NCBI RefSeq assembly: GCF_023276435.1
Contig: NZ_JALLPO010000003.1
Location: forward strand, 186,001-250,000
Direction: 5' to 3'
Source: Sphaerisporangium perillae
Lineage (GTDB): Bacteria > Actinomycetota > Actinomycetes > Streptosporangiales > Streptosporangiaceae
DNA: 64,000 bases
Part shown: piece by piece, positions 44,321 through 53,691 of the stretch
Layout of the letters: each line of letters starts with the position of its first letter
Numbering within the stretch: the first letter of the stretch is position 1
The notes under the pieces: generated by a model
What the model was told of the DNA's origin: nothing
Databases searched by the model: none
The model's input: the letters and a program-made list of their open reading frames with translations, nothing else
Made by a program: the position numbers and the translations under genes

Positions 44321-45619
44321 GAGAAACCGCGATTGGTCCGCGACTGGCGCGGACGCCCCTACCTCGTCGGCCCCGACGCACGCGATCTCACCGGGCGGCC
44401 GAGGAACTGGATGTTCTGGCTGCCATGGGCGGCGATGGTCGCCATCGCCCCCCTGCAGTACGGGTACGCCGCCGCCACGCCGGCCCTGATCACCCTCCGC
44501 GGCGGCTCGGCACTCGCGGCCTTGCTGCCGCTGGCCGCCTGGATCGTCTGCCAGGCCGTCACCGCCGTCCCCGCCATCCATCTGGTGCGGCGCGGGCGGC
44601 TCAGCCCGCGCGGGGCGCTGTGGGCCGGCGCCGCGCTGAGCGGCGCGGCGCTGCTCGCGGTCGCCGCGGCCGGCGGCCCCCCGGCCGTCCTGATCGGGTA
44701 CGCGCTGCTCGGAGGGGCCGGAGGCGGCCTGGTGTACGGCGTCTGCACCGAGACCGTCGCGCGGTGGTATCCCGAGCGGCCGGCGACGCGGGTCGGCTTC
44801 GTGACCGGCGCCTACGCCTACGGCGCCGCGCCGCTCGCGCTCGTCGCCGGGCTGGACCCCCATAGCCTCCAGCCGGCGTTCGCCGTCTCGGCCGTCATCG
44901 CGCTGGCGGCCGTAGGAGTGGCGGCGCACTTCGTCCGGCTTCCCCCGCCGCACTGGTGGCCCTCGGAGGTGGACCCCCGCCGCCACGCCCTCGACCGGCT
45001 GATCCTGCGCAGGACGCCTCCGGCCGTGCGGCAGTTCTCCATGGGCCAGGCGCTTCGGACCGGCGCGCTGTCCCGCCTGGCGGCGATCCTGGCCTGCGCC
45101 GGAGCGGTGTCGCTCTTCGACGTCGTGGCGCTCGCCACAGCGGGGAAGGCCGCACCCTGGATCGCGCTCACCCTGCTGATCACGCTCAACGGGGCCGGGC
45201 GGGCCTGCGCGATGCTGGTCTCCGAGCGGGTCGGCCGCAGGCGCGTGCTCGGCGCGGTGCTGGCGCTGCTCGGCGCCGGCCAGCTCGTGCTGGCGGCCGG
45301 CCTGGCGGCGCGGTCGGCGCCGCTGGTGATCCTCGGGGCCGTGCTCGCCGGCGCGGGAGGCGGGGCGTTCTACCCGCTCATCGCCGGCCTGGTGCGCGAG
45401 TTCTTCGGCGAGGAGCGCACGGCGGAGATCCACGGCGTGGTCTACAGCGCCAAGGCGGTGGCGGGCGTGCTCGGCATCGGCCTGGCGGCCCTGCCGGCGA
45501 TCTCCGCGAGCCCCGCGGCGGCCTTCGTCCTCATGGCCGCGGTCGCCCTGCTCTCCGCCGCGGCGAGCCTCGGCCTGCGCGTGCCGGGGCGTCCGGCCAC
45601 GCTCCCGACCCAGGTGTGA
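44318..45619 (+). CDS. OFA-family (oxalate/formate antiporter-like) MFS permease 1
   Basis: 433 residues, 12 helices. The pre-helix-1 segment RGRPYLVGPDARDLTGRPRN matches the second permease in this window (46781-48166), as do YGVCTETVARWYPERPATRV and FFGEERTAEIHGVVYSAKAV. OFA permeases exchange divalent oxalate for monovalent formate. The ATG at 44318 has no ribosome site and lies 9 bp after a TATATT element, so translation is probably leaderless. Divergent from sucC. Confidence 0.75.
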   Translation: MEKPRLVRDWRGRPYLVGPDARDLTGRPRNWMFWLPWAAMVAIAPLQYGYAAATPALITLRGGSALAALLPLAAWIVCQAVTAVPAIHLVRRGRLSPRGALWAGAALSGAALLAVAAAGGPPAVLIGYALLGGAGGGLVYGVCTETVARWYPERPATRVGFVTGAYAYGAAPLALVAGLDPHSLQPAFAVSAVIALAAVGVAAHFVRLPPPHWWPSEVDPRRHALDRLILRRTPPAVRQFSMGQALRTGALSRLAAILACAGAVSLFDVVALATAGKAAPWIALTLLITLNGAGRACAMLVSERVGRRRVLGAVLALLGAGQLVLAAGLAARSAPLVILGAVLAGAGGGAFYPLIAGLVREFFGEERTAEIHGVVYSAKAVAGVLGIGLAALPAISASPAAAFVLMAAVALLSAAASLGLRVPGRPATLPTQV

Positions 45620-45646
45620 TCGAGTTCACCCAGGCCGGTACAGCGT

Positions 45647-45664
45647 CAGACTGTATGCTGTAGG
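45647..45664 (+). promoter_or_regulatory. GntR-type operator C (upstream of gntR)
   Basis: CAGACTGTATGCTGTAGG follows the 18-bp consensus with four changes, 73 bp ahead of the regulator gene. It fits autoregulation. TTGACG (45669-45674 region) just after it may be a -35. Confidence 0.55.
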
Positions 45665-45737
45665 CAGTTGACGAAAAACTTTTCAGCGGGCCCGTGACAC
45701 TGCGGGCCCTGTCACATCCCTTTCTGGAGTTGAGGAA

Positions 45738-46484
45738 ATGTCCCGGCCCGATCTGGCGAGCACCACAGCCGCACCCAAGATCGCGCGTCCCGTCCCGCTA
45801 CGCGAAAGCGTCTTCGAGGCGCTGCTCGAGCAGATCATCAGCGGGCACCTCCGCCCCGGCCAGCATCTCGCCGAGAGCGAACTCGCCGAGATGCTCGGGG
45901 TCTCCCGCCAGCCGATCAGAGAGGCGCTCCAGCTCCTCAGCGGCGAGGGCTGGGTCGACCTGCATCCCGGCCACGGCGCGTTCGTGCACGCCCCGACCGC
46001 CGAGGAGGCCGACCAGCTCCTCGCCGTACGGGCGCTCCTCGAGACCGAGGCCGCCCGTCTGGCGGCCCTCAACCGCACCGACGAGGGCCTGGCCCGGCTG
46101 CGCGCGCTCTGCTCGCGCGGCATGGCCGCCATGGAGGCCGACGACGTCGACGGCGCGGTCACGGCCAACTCCCAGCTGCACGCCACGGTCATGGAGCTGT
46201 CCGGCAACGCCGTCCTCGGCGACCTCGCCGCACAGGTCTCCCGCAGGGTCCGGTGGTACCACACGCCGGTGGCCCGCCAGCGCGGCCGGGCCTCCTGGGA
46301 GGAGCACACCGCGCTGATCGACGCGATCGCCGCCGGCGACGCCGGCCTGGCCGGCGAGATCATGAAGAACCACACCGAGCAGACCCGCCATCTGTACCTG
46401 AGCCAGCTCGGCGAGGAGGAGCCGGTCGAGCCGATCCCCAGCAAGCGCAGGAAGCGGCGGGCGCCCGCCTCGTTCGGAAGTTGA
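45738..46484 (+). CDS. GntR-family regulator, FCD (FadR/VanR) subfamily
   Basis: 248 residues. The winged HTH is at about 20-85 (LRESVFEALLEQIISGHLRP, ESELAEMLGVSRQPIREALQ, EGWVDLHPGHGAFV). The all-helical FCD effector domain lies at 90-225, with metal/ligand residues in LLETEAARLAA, NSQLHATVMELSGN (Asn/His) and WEEHTALIDAIAAGD. The C-terminal tail is basic (SKRRKRRAPAS). FCD regulators sense organic acids and bind short TAC/GTA dyads, so this is the natural candidate to bind the six CATAC-N-GTAT operators of the island. Likely ligands are oxalate, glyoxylate or an acyl-CoA. Confidence 0.88.
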   Translation: MSRPDLASTTAAPKIARPVPLRESVFEALLEQIISGHLRPGQHLAESELAEMLGVSRQPIREALQLLSGEGWVDLHPGHGAFVHAPTAEEADQLLAVRALLETEAARLAALNRTDEGLARLRALCSRGMAAMEADDVDGAVTANSQLHATVMELSGNAVLGDLAAQVSRRVRWYHTPVARQRGRASWEEHTALIDAIAAGDAGLAGEIMKNHTEQTRHLYLSQLGEEEPVEPIPSKRRKRRAPASFGS

Positions 46485-46570
46485 CGCAGATGTCATCCAC
46501 AGCTCGCTCCGGCGAAACATTCCGGAAGGAGATTAACCACGAGGGCGAAATCGCTTGTCTCCACGGAACA

Positions 46571-46635
46571 CGTGTGGCGACGCGCCCGCCGCCGAGGCCG
46601 GGGACGCCTCGGGACGGCGAACGCGTCGCCACACG
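46571..46635. terminator. Nested inverted repeat between convergent gntR and permease 2
   Basis: CGTGTGGCGACGCG (46571-46584) and CGCGTCGCCACACG (46622-46635) are exact inverted copies; inside them CCGAGGC pairs with GCCTCGG. The structure lies 87 bases past gntR and could form a two-storey hairpin ending both transcripts. The following 46681-46770 also holds short direct repeats (GGACCCGTCACCC; GAGCGAGGGCGGGGC). Confidence 0.55.
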
Positions 46636-46780
46636 CCCGTACTGTTCTCACCTACCGGTGCTGACGCGACCTTCACCTGAGGACCCGTCACCCACCTGGG
46701 GACCCGTCACCCCCATCCGTCCGGCCGCTGACGTGCCGAGCGAGGGCGGGGCGAGCGAGGGCGGGGCGACGTCCGAGAGG

Positions 46781-48166
46781 TCAGCCAGAGGCCTGCTCGG
46801 ACGCGGGTGCCAGAGTCGCACCGGCCGGCACGGCGGCCGGCTCGGAGCGGCCTGACCGCCCGGGCTGGCGCAGCGCCAGCGAGAGCAGGCCTGCCGCGAG
46901 GCTGGTCGTGCCCGCGATGATGAACGCCCCGCCGTACCCCCACGAGCCGATCACGACCGCGCCCATCCCCGACCCGAGCAGGCCGCTGACCAGCTTGGAG
47001 GAGTAGACCAGGCCGTAGTTCGTCGCGTTGTTGTTCTCCCCGAAGAAGTCCGCGGTCATGGCCGCGAACAGCGGGAAGATCGCTCCGCCGCCGAACCCTG
47101 AGATCATGGACGCCAGCAGGAAGAGCGGCATGTTGTGGATCGACCCCGACCACAGCACGGCGTACTGCGCCAGACCAAGGACCACGCACACGATCGTGAG
47201 CGTCTGCCGCCGGCCGACCAGGTCGGAGATCCAGCCGATCACGCCGCGGCCGGTGCCGTTCACTATCGCCTTCAGGCTCATCGCGAGGGCGACGATGCCC
47301 CCGGCGAACCCCATCTCCTTTCCGAACGGCACCTGGAAGGCGATGCCGAAGATGTTCACGCCCGCCGTGCAGAGCAGGCACACCCACATCAGGGGCAGCA
47401 TGCCGGTCTTGACGGCCTCCAGCGGCGTGTACTGCCGCACCGCGGGCGGGTTCTTGCGCAGGGCGCGCGTGTCGACCTGCCCTTTCAGCGGGTCGACGTG
47501 GCCCGGCCACCAGTTCTTCGGCGGGTCCTTGAGGAACAGCCCGGCGATGAACACGACGGCCAGCACGTACACGCCCACGAGATCCAGCACCGACTGGTAG
47601 TTCTCGGGATGCATGTACGAGGTGAATATGAAGACGAAGGGCACGGCGCCGTAGGCGAAACCGCCGTTGACGAAGCCGGTCTTGCCGCCGCGCCGCTCTG
47701 GATACCACTTGGCGACCATGTTGACGCAGGTGGCGTAGACCAGGCCGGCGCCCCCACCGCCGAACAGGCCGAAGCCGAGGTAGGCCCAGAAGATGTTCGG
47801 GGCGTGGCTGAGCGCCAGGAAGCCGAGGAAGGCTCCCACCGCTCCGAGCATCATGGCCGCCCGCGCCGAGAGCTTGCCGCTCTCCCGCAGGTAGCCGGCC
47901 GGGAAGGCCACCGCAGCCTGGAAGAACACCCAGACGCTGAGCAGCCAGAAGATGTTGGTCGACGACCATCCGTGTGCTTCGTGCAGCGTCTCCTCCGCCG
48001 AGCCGAAGGCGTACTCCGAGACGCTGATGCCCATCATGCCGATCCACGGCAGGAGCACCATCAGCCAGCGTGGCCGGCCCATGATGTCACGCGGGCTCTC
48101 GCCCATCCGATAGATGCGGCCATTACTGTCGGTGATCTCCCGAAAACCTGGTGTTACAGTGGTCAT
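46781..48166 (-). CDS. OFA-family (oxalate/formate antiporter-like) MFS permease 2
   Basis: 461 residues, 12 helices. The entry GRIYRMGESPRDIMGRPRWL, WLLSVWVFFQAAVAFPAGYL, YATCVNMVAKWYPERRGGKT, the loop MWVCLLCTAGVNIFGIAFQV and ADFFGENNNATNYGLVYSSK are typical of the oxalate/formate antiporter family. It is a paralogue of permease 1 but more conserved. No operator copy was found upstream, so its control may differ. ATG 48166. Confidence 0.82.
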   Translation of the reverse strand: MTTVTPGFREITDSNGRIYRMGESPRDIMGRPRWLMVLLPWIGMMGISVSEYAFGSAEETLHEAHGWSSTNIFWLLSVWVFFQAAVAFPAGYLRESGKLSARAAMMLGAVGAFLGFLALSHAPNIFWAYLGFGLFGGGGAGLVYATCVNMVAKWYPERRGGKTGFVNGGFAYGAVPFVFIFTSYMHPENYQSVLDLVGVYVLAVVFIAGLFLKDPPKNWWPGHVDPLKGQVDTRALRKNPPAVRQYTPLEAVKTGMLPLMWVCLLCTAGVNIFGIAFQVPFGKEMGFAGGIVALAMSLKAIVNGTGRGVIGWISDLVGRRQTLTIVCVVLGLAQYAVLWSGSIHNMPLFLLASMISGFGGGAIFPLFAAMTADFFGENNNATNYGLVYSSKLVSGLLGSGMGAVVIGSWGYGGAFIIAGTTSLAAGLLSLALRQPGRSGRSEPAAVPAGATLAPASEQASG

Positions 48167-48254
48167 GAGAATCGCTTTCTTCGGCGCTGACCAGTGCTCC
48201 TCTGTTCCCCCGTCGTCGTTCTCGGCCGGCGCGGCGTACCGCGCGCGGCATCGC

Positions 48255-48272
48255 TCCCCGGCCTTGTGGCCG
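48255..48272 (-). terminator. Hairpin downstream of the acyl-CoA synthetase operon
   Basis: CCCGGCC-TTGT-GGCCGGG, a perfect 7-bp stem between the end of the synthetase gene and the start of permease 2. Confidence 0.45.
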
Positions 48273-48375
48273 GGTCGTGCTCAGGTGCGTGCCGGCATGC
48301 GGCCTCCTCTCCCGCCCCGCTGGGCGGAGCGGTCCGGACACGTTCCATCAGGGGCCGTCACGGCAGGGCGGGCCG

Positions 48376-48404
48376 GGCGGTGGACCGCCAGATGATCCAC
48401 CGCC
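48376..48404 (-). terminator. Hairpin just past the acyl-CoA synthetase stop
   Basis: GGCGGTGGA (48376-48384) and TCCACCGCC (48396-48404) pair perfectly, 26 bases after the stop of the leftward gene. It probably ends the TPP enzyme-frc-synthetase operon. Confidence 0.55.
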
Positions 48405-48429
48405 TGGAGCACGCCTCCGCCGCGCCCGC

Positions 48430-50562
48430 TCAGCCGAGCAGGCCGGCCGCCCTGGCCCAGCGGTATTTCGCCCCGAGGACCGCCACGGGCTTCTCGGTGG
48501 TGTAGGGGTAGGCGACGATGCCGTGGTCGAAGAGGTAGTCGCAGGCCTCCTCGACCTCGGTGTCACCGGCCAGCGACGCGACCACCGGCTTGACGTGGCC
48601 CTTCTCCCGCTCCTCGGCCACCACTTGGGCGATGAGCTCGGCGAAGACCATGGGCGGGGTCACGATGGTGTGCCAGTAGCCGAGGACCAGCGCGTGGATG
48701 CGCGGGTCGGAGAGGCCGAGCCGCACGGTGTTCGCGTACGTGCTCGGCGGCTCGCCGCCGGTGATGTCGATCGGGTTGCCCGCGGCCCCGAAAGGCGGGA
48801 TGTAGGCGCGGAACGCCTCGTCCAGGTCCGGCGGGATGTCCATGAGGGAAAGCCCGTTGTCGACGCAGGCGTCGGAGAGCAGGACGCCCGAGCCGCCCGC
48901 CCCGGTGATGATGACGACGTTCTCCCCCTGCGGGGTGGGCAGGAGCGGGAGCGAGCGGGCGTACTCCAGCATGTCGTTCAGCCCGGGAGCCCGGACGACC
49001 CCGGCCTGGCGCAGGATGTCGTCGTACACCTTGTCGTCGCCGGCCAGCGCGCCGGTGTGCGAGCCCGCCGCCCGCGCGCCCATGGCGGTGCGCCCGGCCT
49101 TGAGCACGATCACCGGCTTATGGCGCGAGACCCGCCTCGCCGCCTCGACGAAGCCCCGCCCGTCCTTGAGGTCCTCCATGTGCATGGCCACGCAGCGGGT
49201 GTTGTCGTCCTGCTCGAAGAAGGTCAGCAGGTCGTCCTCGTCGATGTCGGCCTTGTTGCCGACGCCGACGATCGCCGACACGCCCATCTTGGTGGTGCGG
49301 CTGAAGCCCAGGATGGCCATGCCGATGCCGCCGCTCTGCGAGGTGAGCGCCACGCTCCCCTTCACGTCGTAGGGGGTGCAGAACGTGGCGCAGAGGTTCT
49401 CCGGCGTGTAGTAGTAGCCGTAGATGTTGGGGCCGAGCAGCCGCACGCCGTGCCGGCGGGCGATCTCGACGATCTCGGCCTGGCCCTCGTGGTTGCCCGT
49501 CTCCCCGAAGCCGGAAGGGATCATGATGGCGCCGCCGACACCCTTGGCTCCGGCCTCTTCCAGCGCGCCGGCCACGAACTTCGCCGGGATCGCGAACACC
49601 GCGACGTCCACCTCGTAGGGCACGTCGGCGACGCTCGGGTAGGCGGGCAGCCCCATGATCTCGGAGGCCTTCGGGTTGATCGGGAAGATCTGACCCTGGT
49701 AGCCGCCGTCGATGAGGTTGCGCATGACCGAGTTGCCGATCTTGCCGTTCTCCGCCGAGGCGCCGATCACGGCGACGGACCTGGGCTTGAAGATGCGGTT
49801 CATCGAGGCGAGGATCTCCTCGCGAGGTAAGCGCTCGACGGGCCGCACCGGCTCGGGGTCGAGCAGGATGCGCACGTCCGCCGCGGTCGCCCCGGACGCG
49901 CTCGCGAACACGGGGTTGAGGTCGACCTCGGAGATCTCGGGGAAGTCGGCGACGAGGGCGCCGACTCGTTCGATCATGGTGGCGAGCGCCTCCCGGTCGG
50001 CTCCCTCGCCGCCGCGCACGCCGCGCAGCACCTCCGCCGCCTTGATGTCGTCGAGCATGCCGAGCGCCTCGCCGTGGGTGAGCGGCGCCAGGCGGAACGT
50101 CACGTCCTTCAGCACCTCCACCAGCACGCCGCCGAGGCCGAAGGCGACCACCTTGCCGAACGTGGGGTCGGTGACCGCTCCGATGATCACCTCGTGCCCG
50201 CCGTCGAGCATCCGCTGCACCTGGACGCCGTCGATGGCCGCGTCGGGATCGTAGGCGCGGGCGGCCGCCGTGATGCGGTCGTACGCGGCGCGCACCTCCT
50301 CGGGAGTGCGCAGCCCGACGATGACGCCGCCGGCCTCCGTCTTGTGCAGGATGTCCGGCGAGACGATCTTCATGACCACCGGCAGCCCGATGTCGGCGGC
50401 GATCCGCGCGGCCTCCTCCGGTGAGGTGGCGAGGCCCTCGCCGGGTGTGGTGATGCCGTACGCCTCGCAGAGCCTCCTGCCCTCGGGCGCGGTCAGCGCC
50501 GTGCGGCCCTCGGCGCGGGCCTTCTCCAGGACCTCGCGGACCGTCTCTTCGCTTCCCGCCAT
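48430..50562 (-). CDS. ADP-forming acyl-CoA synthetase (acetate-CoA ligase family)
   Basis: 710 residues with ATP-grasp first (about 10-230: EGRRLCEAYGITTPGEGLAT, PVVMKIVSPDILHKTEAGGV, EVIIGAVTDPTFGKVVAFGL, EVDLNPVFA), then the CoA-binding and flavodoxin-like succinyl-CoA-synthetase domains (RSVAVIGASAENGKIGNSVM, VALTSQSGGIGMAILGF, MGARAAGSHTGALAGDDKVY with the phospho-His). NDP-forming ligases make acyl-CoA from a carboxylate, or run in reverse to gain ATP. The partner operon suggests oxalate, formate or glycolate as substrate. The start overlaps the frc stop (TGATG). Confidence 0.85.
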   Translation of the reverse strand: MAGSEETVREVLEKARAEGRTALTAPEGRRLCEAYGITTPGEGLATSPEEAARIAADIGLPVVMKIVSPDILHKTEAGGVIVGLRTPEEVRAAYDRITAAARAYDPDAAIDGVQVQRMLDGGHEVIIGAVTDPTFGKVVAFGLGGVLVEVLKDVTFRLAPLTHGEALGMLDDIKAAEVLRGVRGGEGADREALATMIERVGALVADFPEISEVDLNPVFASASGATAADVRILLDPEPVRPVERLPREEILASMNRIFKPRSVAVIGASAENGKIGNSVMRNLIDGGYQGQIFPINPKASEIMGLPAYPSVADVPYEVDVAVFAIPAKFVAGALEEAGAKGVGGAIMIPSGFGETGNHEGQAEIVEIARRHGVRLLGPNIYGYYYTPENLCATFCTPYDVKGSVALTSQSGGIGMAILGFSRTTKMGVSAIVGVGNKADIDEDDLLTFFEQDDNTRCVAMHMEDLKDGRGFVEAARRVSRHKPVIVLKAGRTAMGARAAGSHTGALAGDDKVYDDILRQAGVVRAPGLNDMLEYARSLPLLPTPQGENVVIITGAGGSGVLLSDACVDNGLSLMDIPPDLDEAFRAYIPPFGAAGNPIDITGGEPPSTYANTVRLGLSDPRIHALVLGYWHTIVTPPMVFAELIAQVVAEEREKGHVKPVVASLAGDTEVEEACDYLFDHGIVAYPYTTEKPVAVLGAKYRWARAAGLLG

Positions 50563-51788
50563 CAGATCACTCCGTTCCGTCGCAGCTCCGCGACCGTGTC
50601 GGCCGAGAGGCCGATACCCGCGTAGATCTCCTCGTTGTGCTCGCCCAGCAGGGGCGGGGTGGTCACCGTGACCGGGGAGTCGGAGAGCTGGATGGGGCTG
50701 CCGACGGTCGCGAAGGTGCCTCGCTCGGGATGCTCTACCTCGACGATCACGCCCTGCTCCCTCAGCGTCTCGTCCTCGATGAGCTCCTTGGTCGACAGGA
50801 TCGGCCCGCACGGGATGTCCTCGGCGTTGAGCGCGTCGAGCACCGTCCACTTGTCGTGCAGGCGGGTCCACTCCTCGATGAGCTGGAACATCTTGTCCAG
50901 CTTCGGCAGCCGGGCCTCCGGCGTCGCCCACTCGGGGTCGTCCGCCAGCTCGGGCCGGCCGATGATGCGGGCGATCGGCCGCCAGCCGGGTGGCTGGACG
51001 ATCACGTAGATGTAGTCGTTGGGGCCGCCGGGGGCGCACTTCACCGCCCAGCCGGGCTGCCCGCCTCCCGAGGCGTTGCCCGACCGGGGCACCTCGTCGC
51101 CGAAGGCCTTGTTCGGATACTCGGCCAGCGACCCCTGCGCGAGCCGCTGCTGGTCGCGCAGCTTGACCCGGCACAGATTCAGCACGGCGTGCTGCATGGC
51201 GACCTGGACCCGCTGCCCCCTGCCGGTGGTGCCGCGCTGGTACAGGGCGGCCAGGATGCCCGCGACCGTGTGGATGCCCGTGCCTGAGTCGCCGATCTGC
51301 GCTCCGGTCGCGAGCGGCGGGCCGTCCTCGAAGCCGGTGGTGCTCATGGAGCCGCCCATCGCCTGCGCGACGACCTCGTAGGCCTTGAACCCGGCGTAAC
51401 GCCCGGGCCCGAACCCCTTGATCGAGGCGTACACCAGGCGTGGGTTGATCTCCTGGAGGCGCTCCCAGGTGAAACCCATGCGGTCGACGGCGCCGGGGCC
51501 GAAGTTCTCCACCAGGACGTCGGCCTCGCGGACCAGCTCGGTGAAGATCTCCTTGCCGCGGTCGCTCTTCATGTTGAGAGTGATGCTCTTTTTGTTGCAG
51601 TTGAGCATCGTGAAGTAAAGGCTGTCCACGTCCGGGACGTCGCGTAGCTGCTTGCGGGTGATGTCGCCGGAGGGCGACTCCAGCTTGACGACGTCGGCGC
51701 CGAGCCAGCCGAGGATCTGGGTGCAGGACGGTCCGGACTGCACGTGGGTCATGTCGAGGACGCGGACACCTTCGAGTGCTCTGCTCAT
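50562..51788 (-). CDS. frc: Formyl-CoA:oxalate CoA-transferase
   Basis: 408 residues, class III CoA transferase strongly resembling Oxalobacter Frc throughout: [20 protein letters not shown], the Asp nucleophile Asp167 in [51 protein letters not shown] and the glycine loop [13 protein letters not shown]. It moves CoA from formyl-CoA (or succinyl-CoA) to oxalate. It lies between the TPP enzyme (12 bp upstream) and the acyl-CoA synthetase (overlapping start). Confidence 0.93.
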   Translation of the reverse strand: MSRALEGVRVLDMTHVQSGPSCTQILGWLGADVVKLESPSGDITRKQLRDVPDVDSLYFTMLNCNKKSITLNMKSDRGKEIFTELVREADVLVENFGPGAVDRMGFTWERLQEINPRLVYASIKGFGPGRYAGFKAYEVVAQAMGGSMSTTGFEDGPPLATGAQIGDSGTGIHTVAGILAALYQRGTTGRGQRVQVAMQHAVLNLCRVKLRDQQRLAQGSLAEYPNKAFGDEVPRSGNASGGGQPGWAVKCAPGGPNDYIYVIVQPPGWRPIARIIGRPELADDPEWATPEARLPKLDKMFQLIEEWTRLHDKWTVLDALNAEDIPCGPILSTKELIEDETLREQGVIVEVEHPERGTFATVGSPIQLSDSPVTVTTPPLLGEHNEEIYAGIGLSADTVAELRRNGVI

Positions 51789-51800
51789 CGCGGGGTTCCC

Positions 51801-53504
51801 CTACTTGTACATCGTCTGGTTCATGGTCCCGGGGGCGTACACGTCCGGGTCGATCCATACGTTGATCAGCGCGGGCTTGCCGGACTCGCGGGCCCGCTCC
51901 AGCGCCGGCCGGATGCCGGCCGGGTCGCGGACCTCCTCGCCGTGGCCGCCCAGCATCCGGGCGAACTCGTCGTACCGGACGTCGCCGAGGGTGTTGCCGA
52001 CCCTGCCCCTGGCCTCGCCGTACTTGGCGGCCTGGCCATAGCGGATCTGGTTCATGGAGGAGTTGTTGCCGATGATCCCGATGAAGGGCAGGTCGAAGCG
52101 GACCATGGTCTCGAAGTCCCAGCCGGTGAGGCTGAACGCGCCGTCGCCGAAGAGGCAGACCACGTCCTTGTCGCGCTGGGCGTGCTTGGCGGCCATCGCG
52201 AAGGCCACGCCGACGCCGAGCGTGCCGAGCGGCCCGGGATCCATCCAGTGGCCGGGCGACTTGGGCTGCACGACCTGGCCGGAGAAGGTGACGATGTCGC
52301 CGCCGTCGCCGATGTAGATGGTGTCCTCGGTGAGGAACTCGTTGATCTCGTGGACGAGCCGGTAGGGGTCGATGGGCCGGGCGTCCGACAGCTGCCGGGG
52401 CAGGCGCTTCTGGTACGCCTTGGTCTCGACCTCGCGCAGCTCCTCCATCCACCTCTTGCGCCGGGCGCTGCCGTTGTCCTCCCGGCCGGTCGCGGCGGCG
52501 GCCGCGGCGGAGAGCACCAGCCCGGCGTCGCCGACGATGCCGAGGTCGATGTCGCGGTTCTTGCCCACCGTGCGGTAGTCGAGGTCGATCTGCACCACGG
52601 TCGCCTCGGGCGAGAGCCGCTTGCCGTACCCCATGCGGAAGTCGAACGGCGTGCCGACGATGATGATCAGGTCGGCGTTGGAGAAGGCGTACCGGCGGGA
52701 GAGCTGGTAGTGGTGGGGGTCGCCGGGCGGCAGCGTGCCGCGCCCCGAGCCGTTCATGTACGCCGGCACGTTGAGCGCGCGGACGAAGTCGATGGCGTCG
52801 GCGGTGGCCCTGCACGTCCACACCTGGCTGCCCAGCAGGACGCACGGCTTCTCGGAGTGGGCGATGAGGTCGCCGAGGCGCTCGATGGCCGCGGGGTCGC
52901 CGGCCTGGCGGGTGGAGGCACGGTAGCGCCCGGCCTGCGGGATGCGCGCCTTGTCCAGCGGAATTGAGGCGTCCAGGACGTCACGCGGGATCTCCAGGAA
53001 CGACGGCCCGGGCGCGCCGTGGTAGCACTCGCGGAACGCCATGGACACCAGGTCGGCCACCCGTTCGGTGGAGGGCACGGTGGCCGCGAACTTGGTGATC
53101 GGCGTCATCATGTCGACGTGCGGCAGGTCTTGCAGTGAGCCCATCTTGTGCTGGCTCAGCGCCCCCTGGCCGCCGATGAGCAGCATGGGGCTCTCGGCCC
53201 TGAAGGCGTTGGCGACGCCGGTCACCGCGTCGGTGGTGCCCGGCCCGGCCGTCACGACCGCGCACCCCGGCTTGCCGGTGACCCGCGCGTAGCCGTCGGC
53301 CGCGTGCGCCGCCACCTGCTCGTGGCGTACGTCTATCACCTCGATGCCCTCGTCGACGCAGCCGTCGTAGATGTCGATGATGTGGCCGCCACAGAGCGTG
53401 AAGATCACATCGACGCCCTCCGCCTTCAGGGCCTTGGCCACGAGATGGCCGCCCGAGATGCGCTCGGGGGCGGGTTCGGCGGGCGGGGTCGCTGGTTCGG
53501 GCAT
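51801..53504 (-). CDS. ThDP enzyme of the oxalyl-CoA decarboxylase / 2-hydroxyacyl-CoA lyase group
   Basis: 567 residues. Three ThDP domains: the N-terminal Glu-containing segment VIDVRHEQVAAHAADGYARV, a central region with HKMGSLQDLPHVDMMTPITK, and the C-terminal ThDP motif FGDGAFSLTGWDFETMVRFD with GNNSSMNQIRYGQ. The C-terminus ends in APGTMNQTMYK. With frc directly downstream, oxalyl-CoA decarboxylase is the expected role (oxalyl-CoA to formyl-CoA plus CO2), but several segments look closer to bacterial 2-hydroxyacyl-CoA lyases than to Oxalobacter Oxc. ATG 53504 follows GAGAGGACGG. Two operator motifs lie in its promoter gap. Confidence 0.75.
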   Translation of the reverse strand: MPEPATPPAEPAPERISGGHLVAKALKAEGVDVIFTLCGGHIIDIYDGCVDEGIEVIDVRHEQVAAHAADGYARVTGKPGCAVVTAGPGTTDAVTGVANAFRAESPMLLIGGQGALSQHKMGSLQDLPHVDMMTPITKFAATVPSTERVADLVSMAFRECYHGAPGPSFLEIPRDVLDASIPLDKARIPQAGRYRASTRQAGDPAAIERLGDLIAHSEKPCVLLGSQVWTCRATADAIDFVRALNVPAYMNGSGRGTLPPGDPHHYQLSRRYAFSNADLIIIVGTPFDFRMGYGKRLSPEATVVQIDLDYRTVGKNRDIDLGIVGDAGLVLSAAAAAATGREDNGSARRKRWMEELREVETKAYQKRLPRQLSDARPIDPYRLVHEINEFLTEDTIYIGDGGDIVTFSGQVVQPKSPGHWMDPGPLGTLGVGVAFAMAAKHAQRDKDVVCLFGDGAFSLTGWDFETMVRFDLPFIGIIGNNSSMNQIRYGQAAKYGEARGRVGNTLGDVRYDEFARMLGGHGEEVRDPAGIRPALERARESGKPALINVWIDPDVYAPGTMNQTMYK

Positions 53505-53526
53505 CAGAGGCCGTCCTCTCAAAGTG

Positions 53527-53544
53527 CATACTGCATACCGTATG
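53527..53544. promoter_or_regulatory. GntR-type operator D (TPP enzyme promoter)
   Basis: CATACTGCATACCGTATG differs from operator A at two positions, 23 bp before the leftward ATG at 53504. Confidence 0.72.
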
Positions 53545-53644
53545 AAGCCAATCGTTAACCCGGTGGTCGCACCTTGTCCAGACCCTTTCGGTGACGGCCG
53601 CTCTCTTTTGGCCGGCGGACACGGATCCTTGACCCTCGGATTTC

Positions 53645-53662
53645 CATACTGTATACCGAATA
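53645..53662. promoter_or_regulatory. GntR-type operator E (PanE2-like promoter)
   Basis: CATACTGTATACCGAATA, 30 bp ahead of the rightward GTG at 53692. It shares the 187-bp divergent gap with operator D. Confidence 0.7.
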
Positions 53663-53691
53663 CAATCGTCGACGCGAGGACGGAGCTGTTC

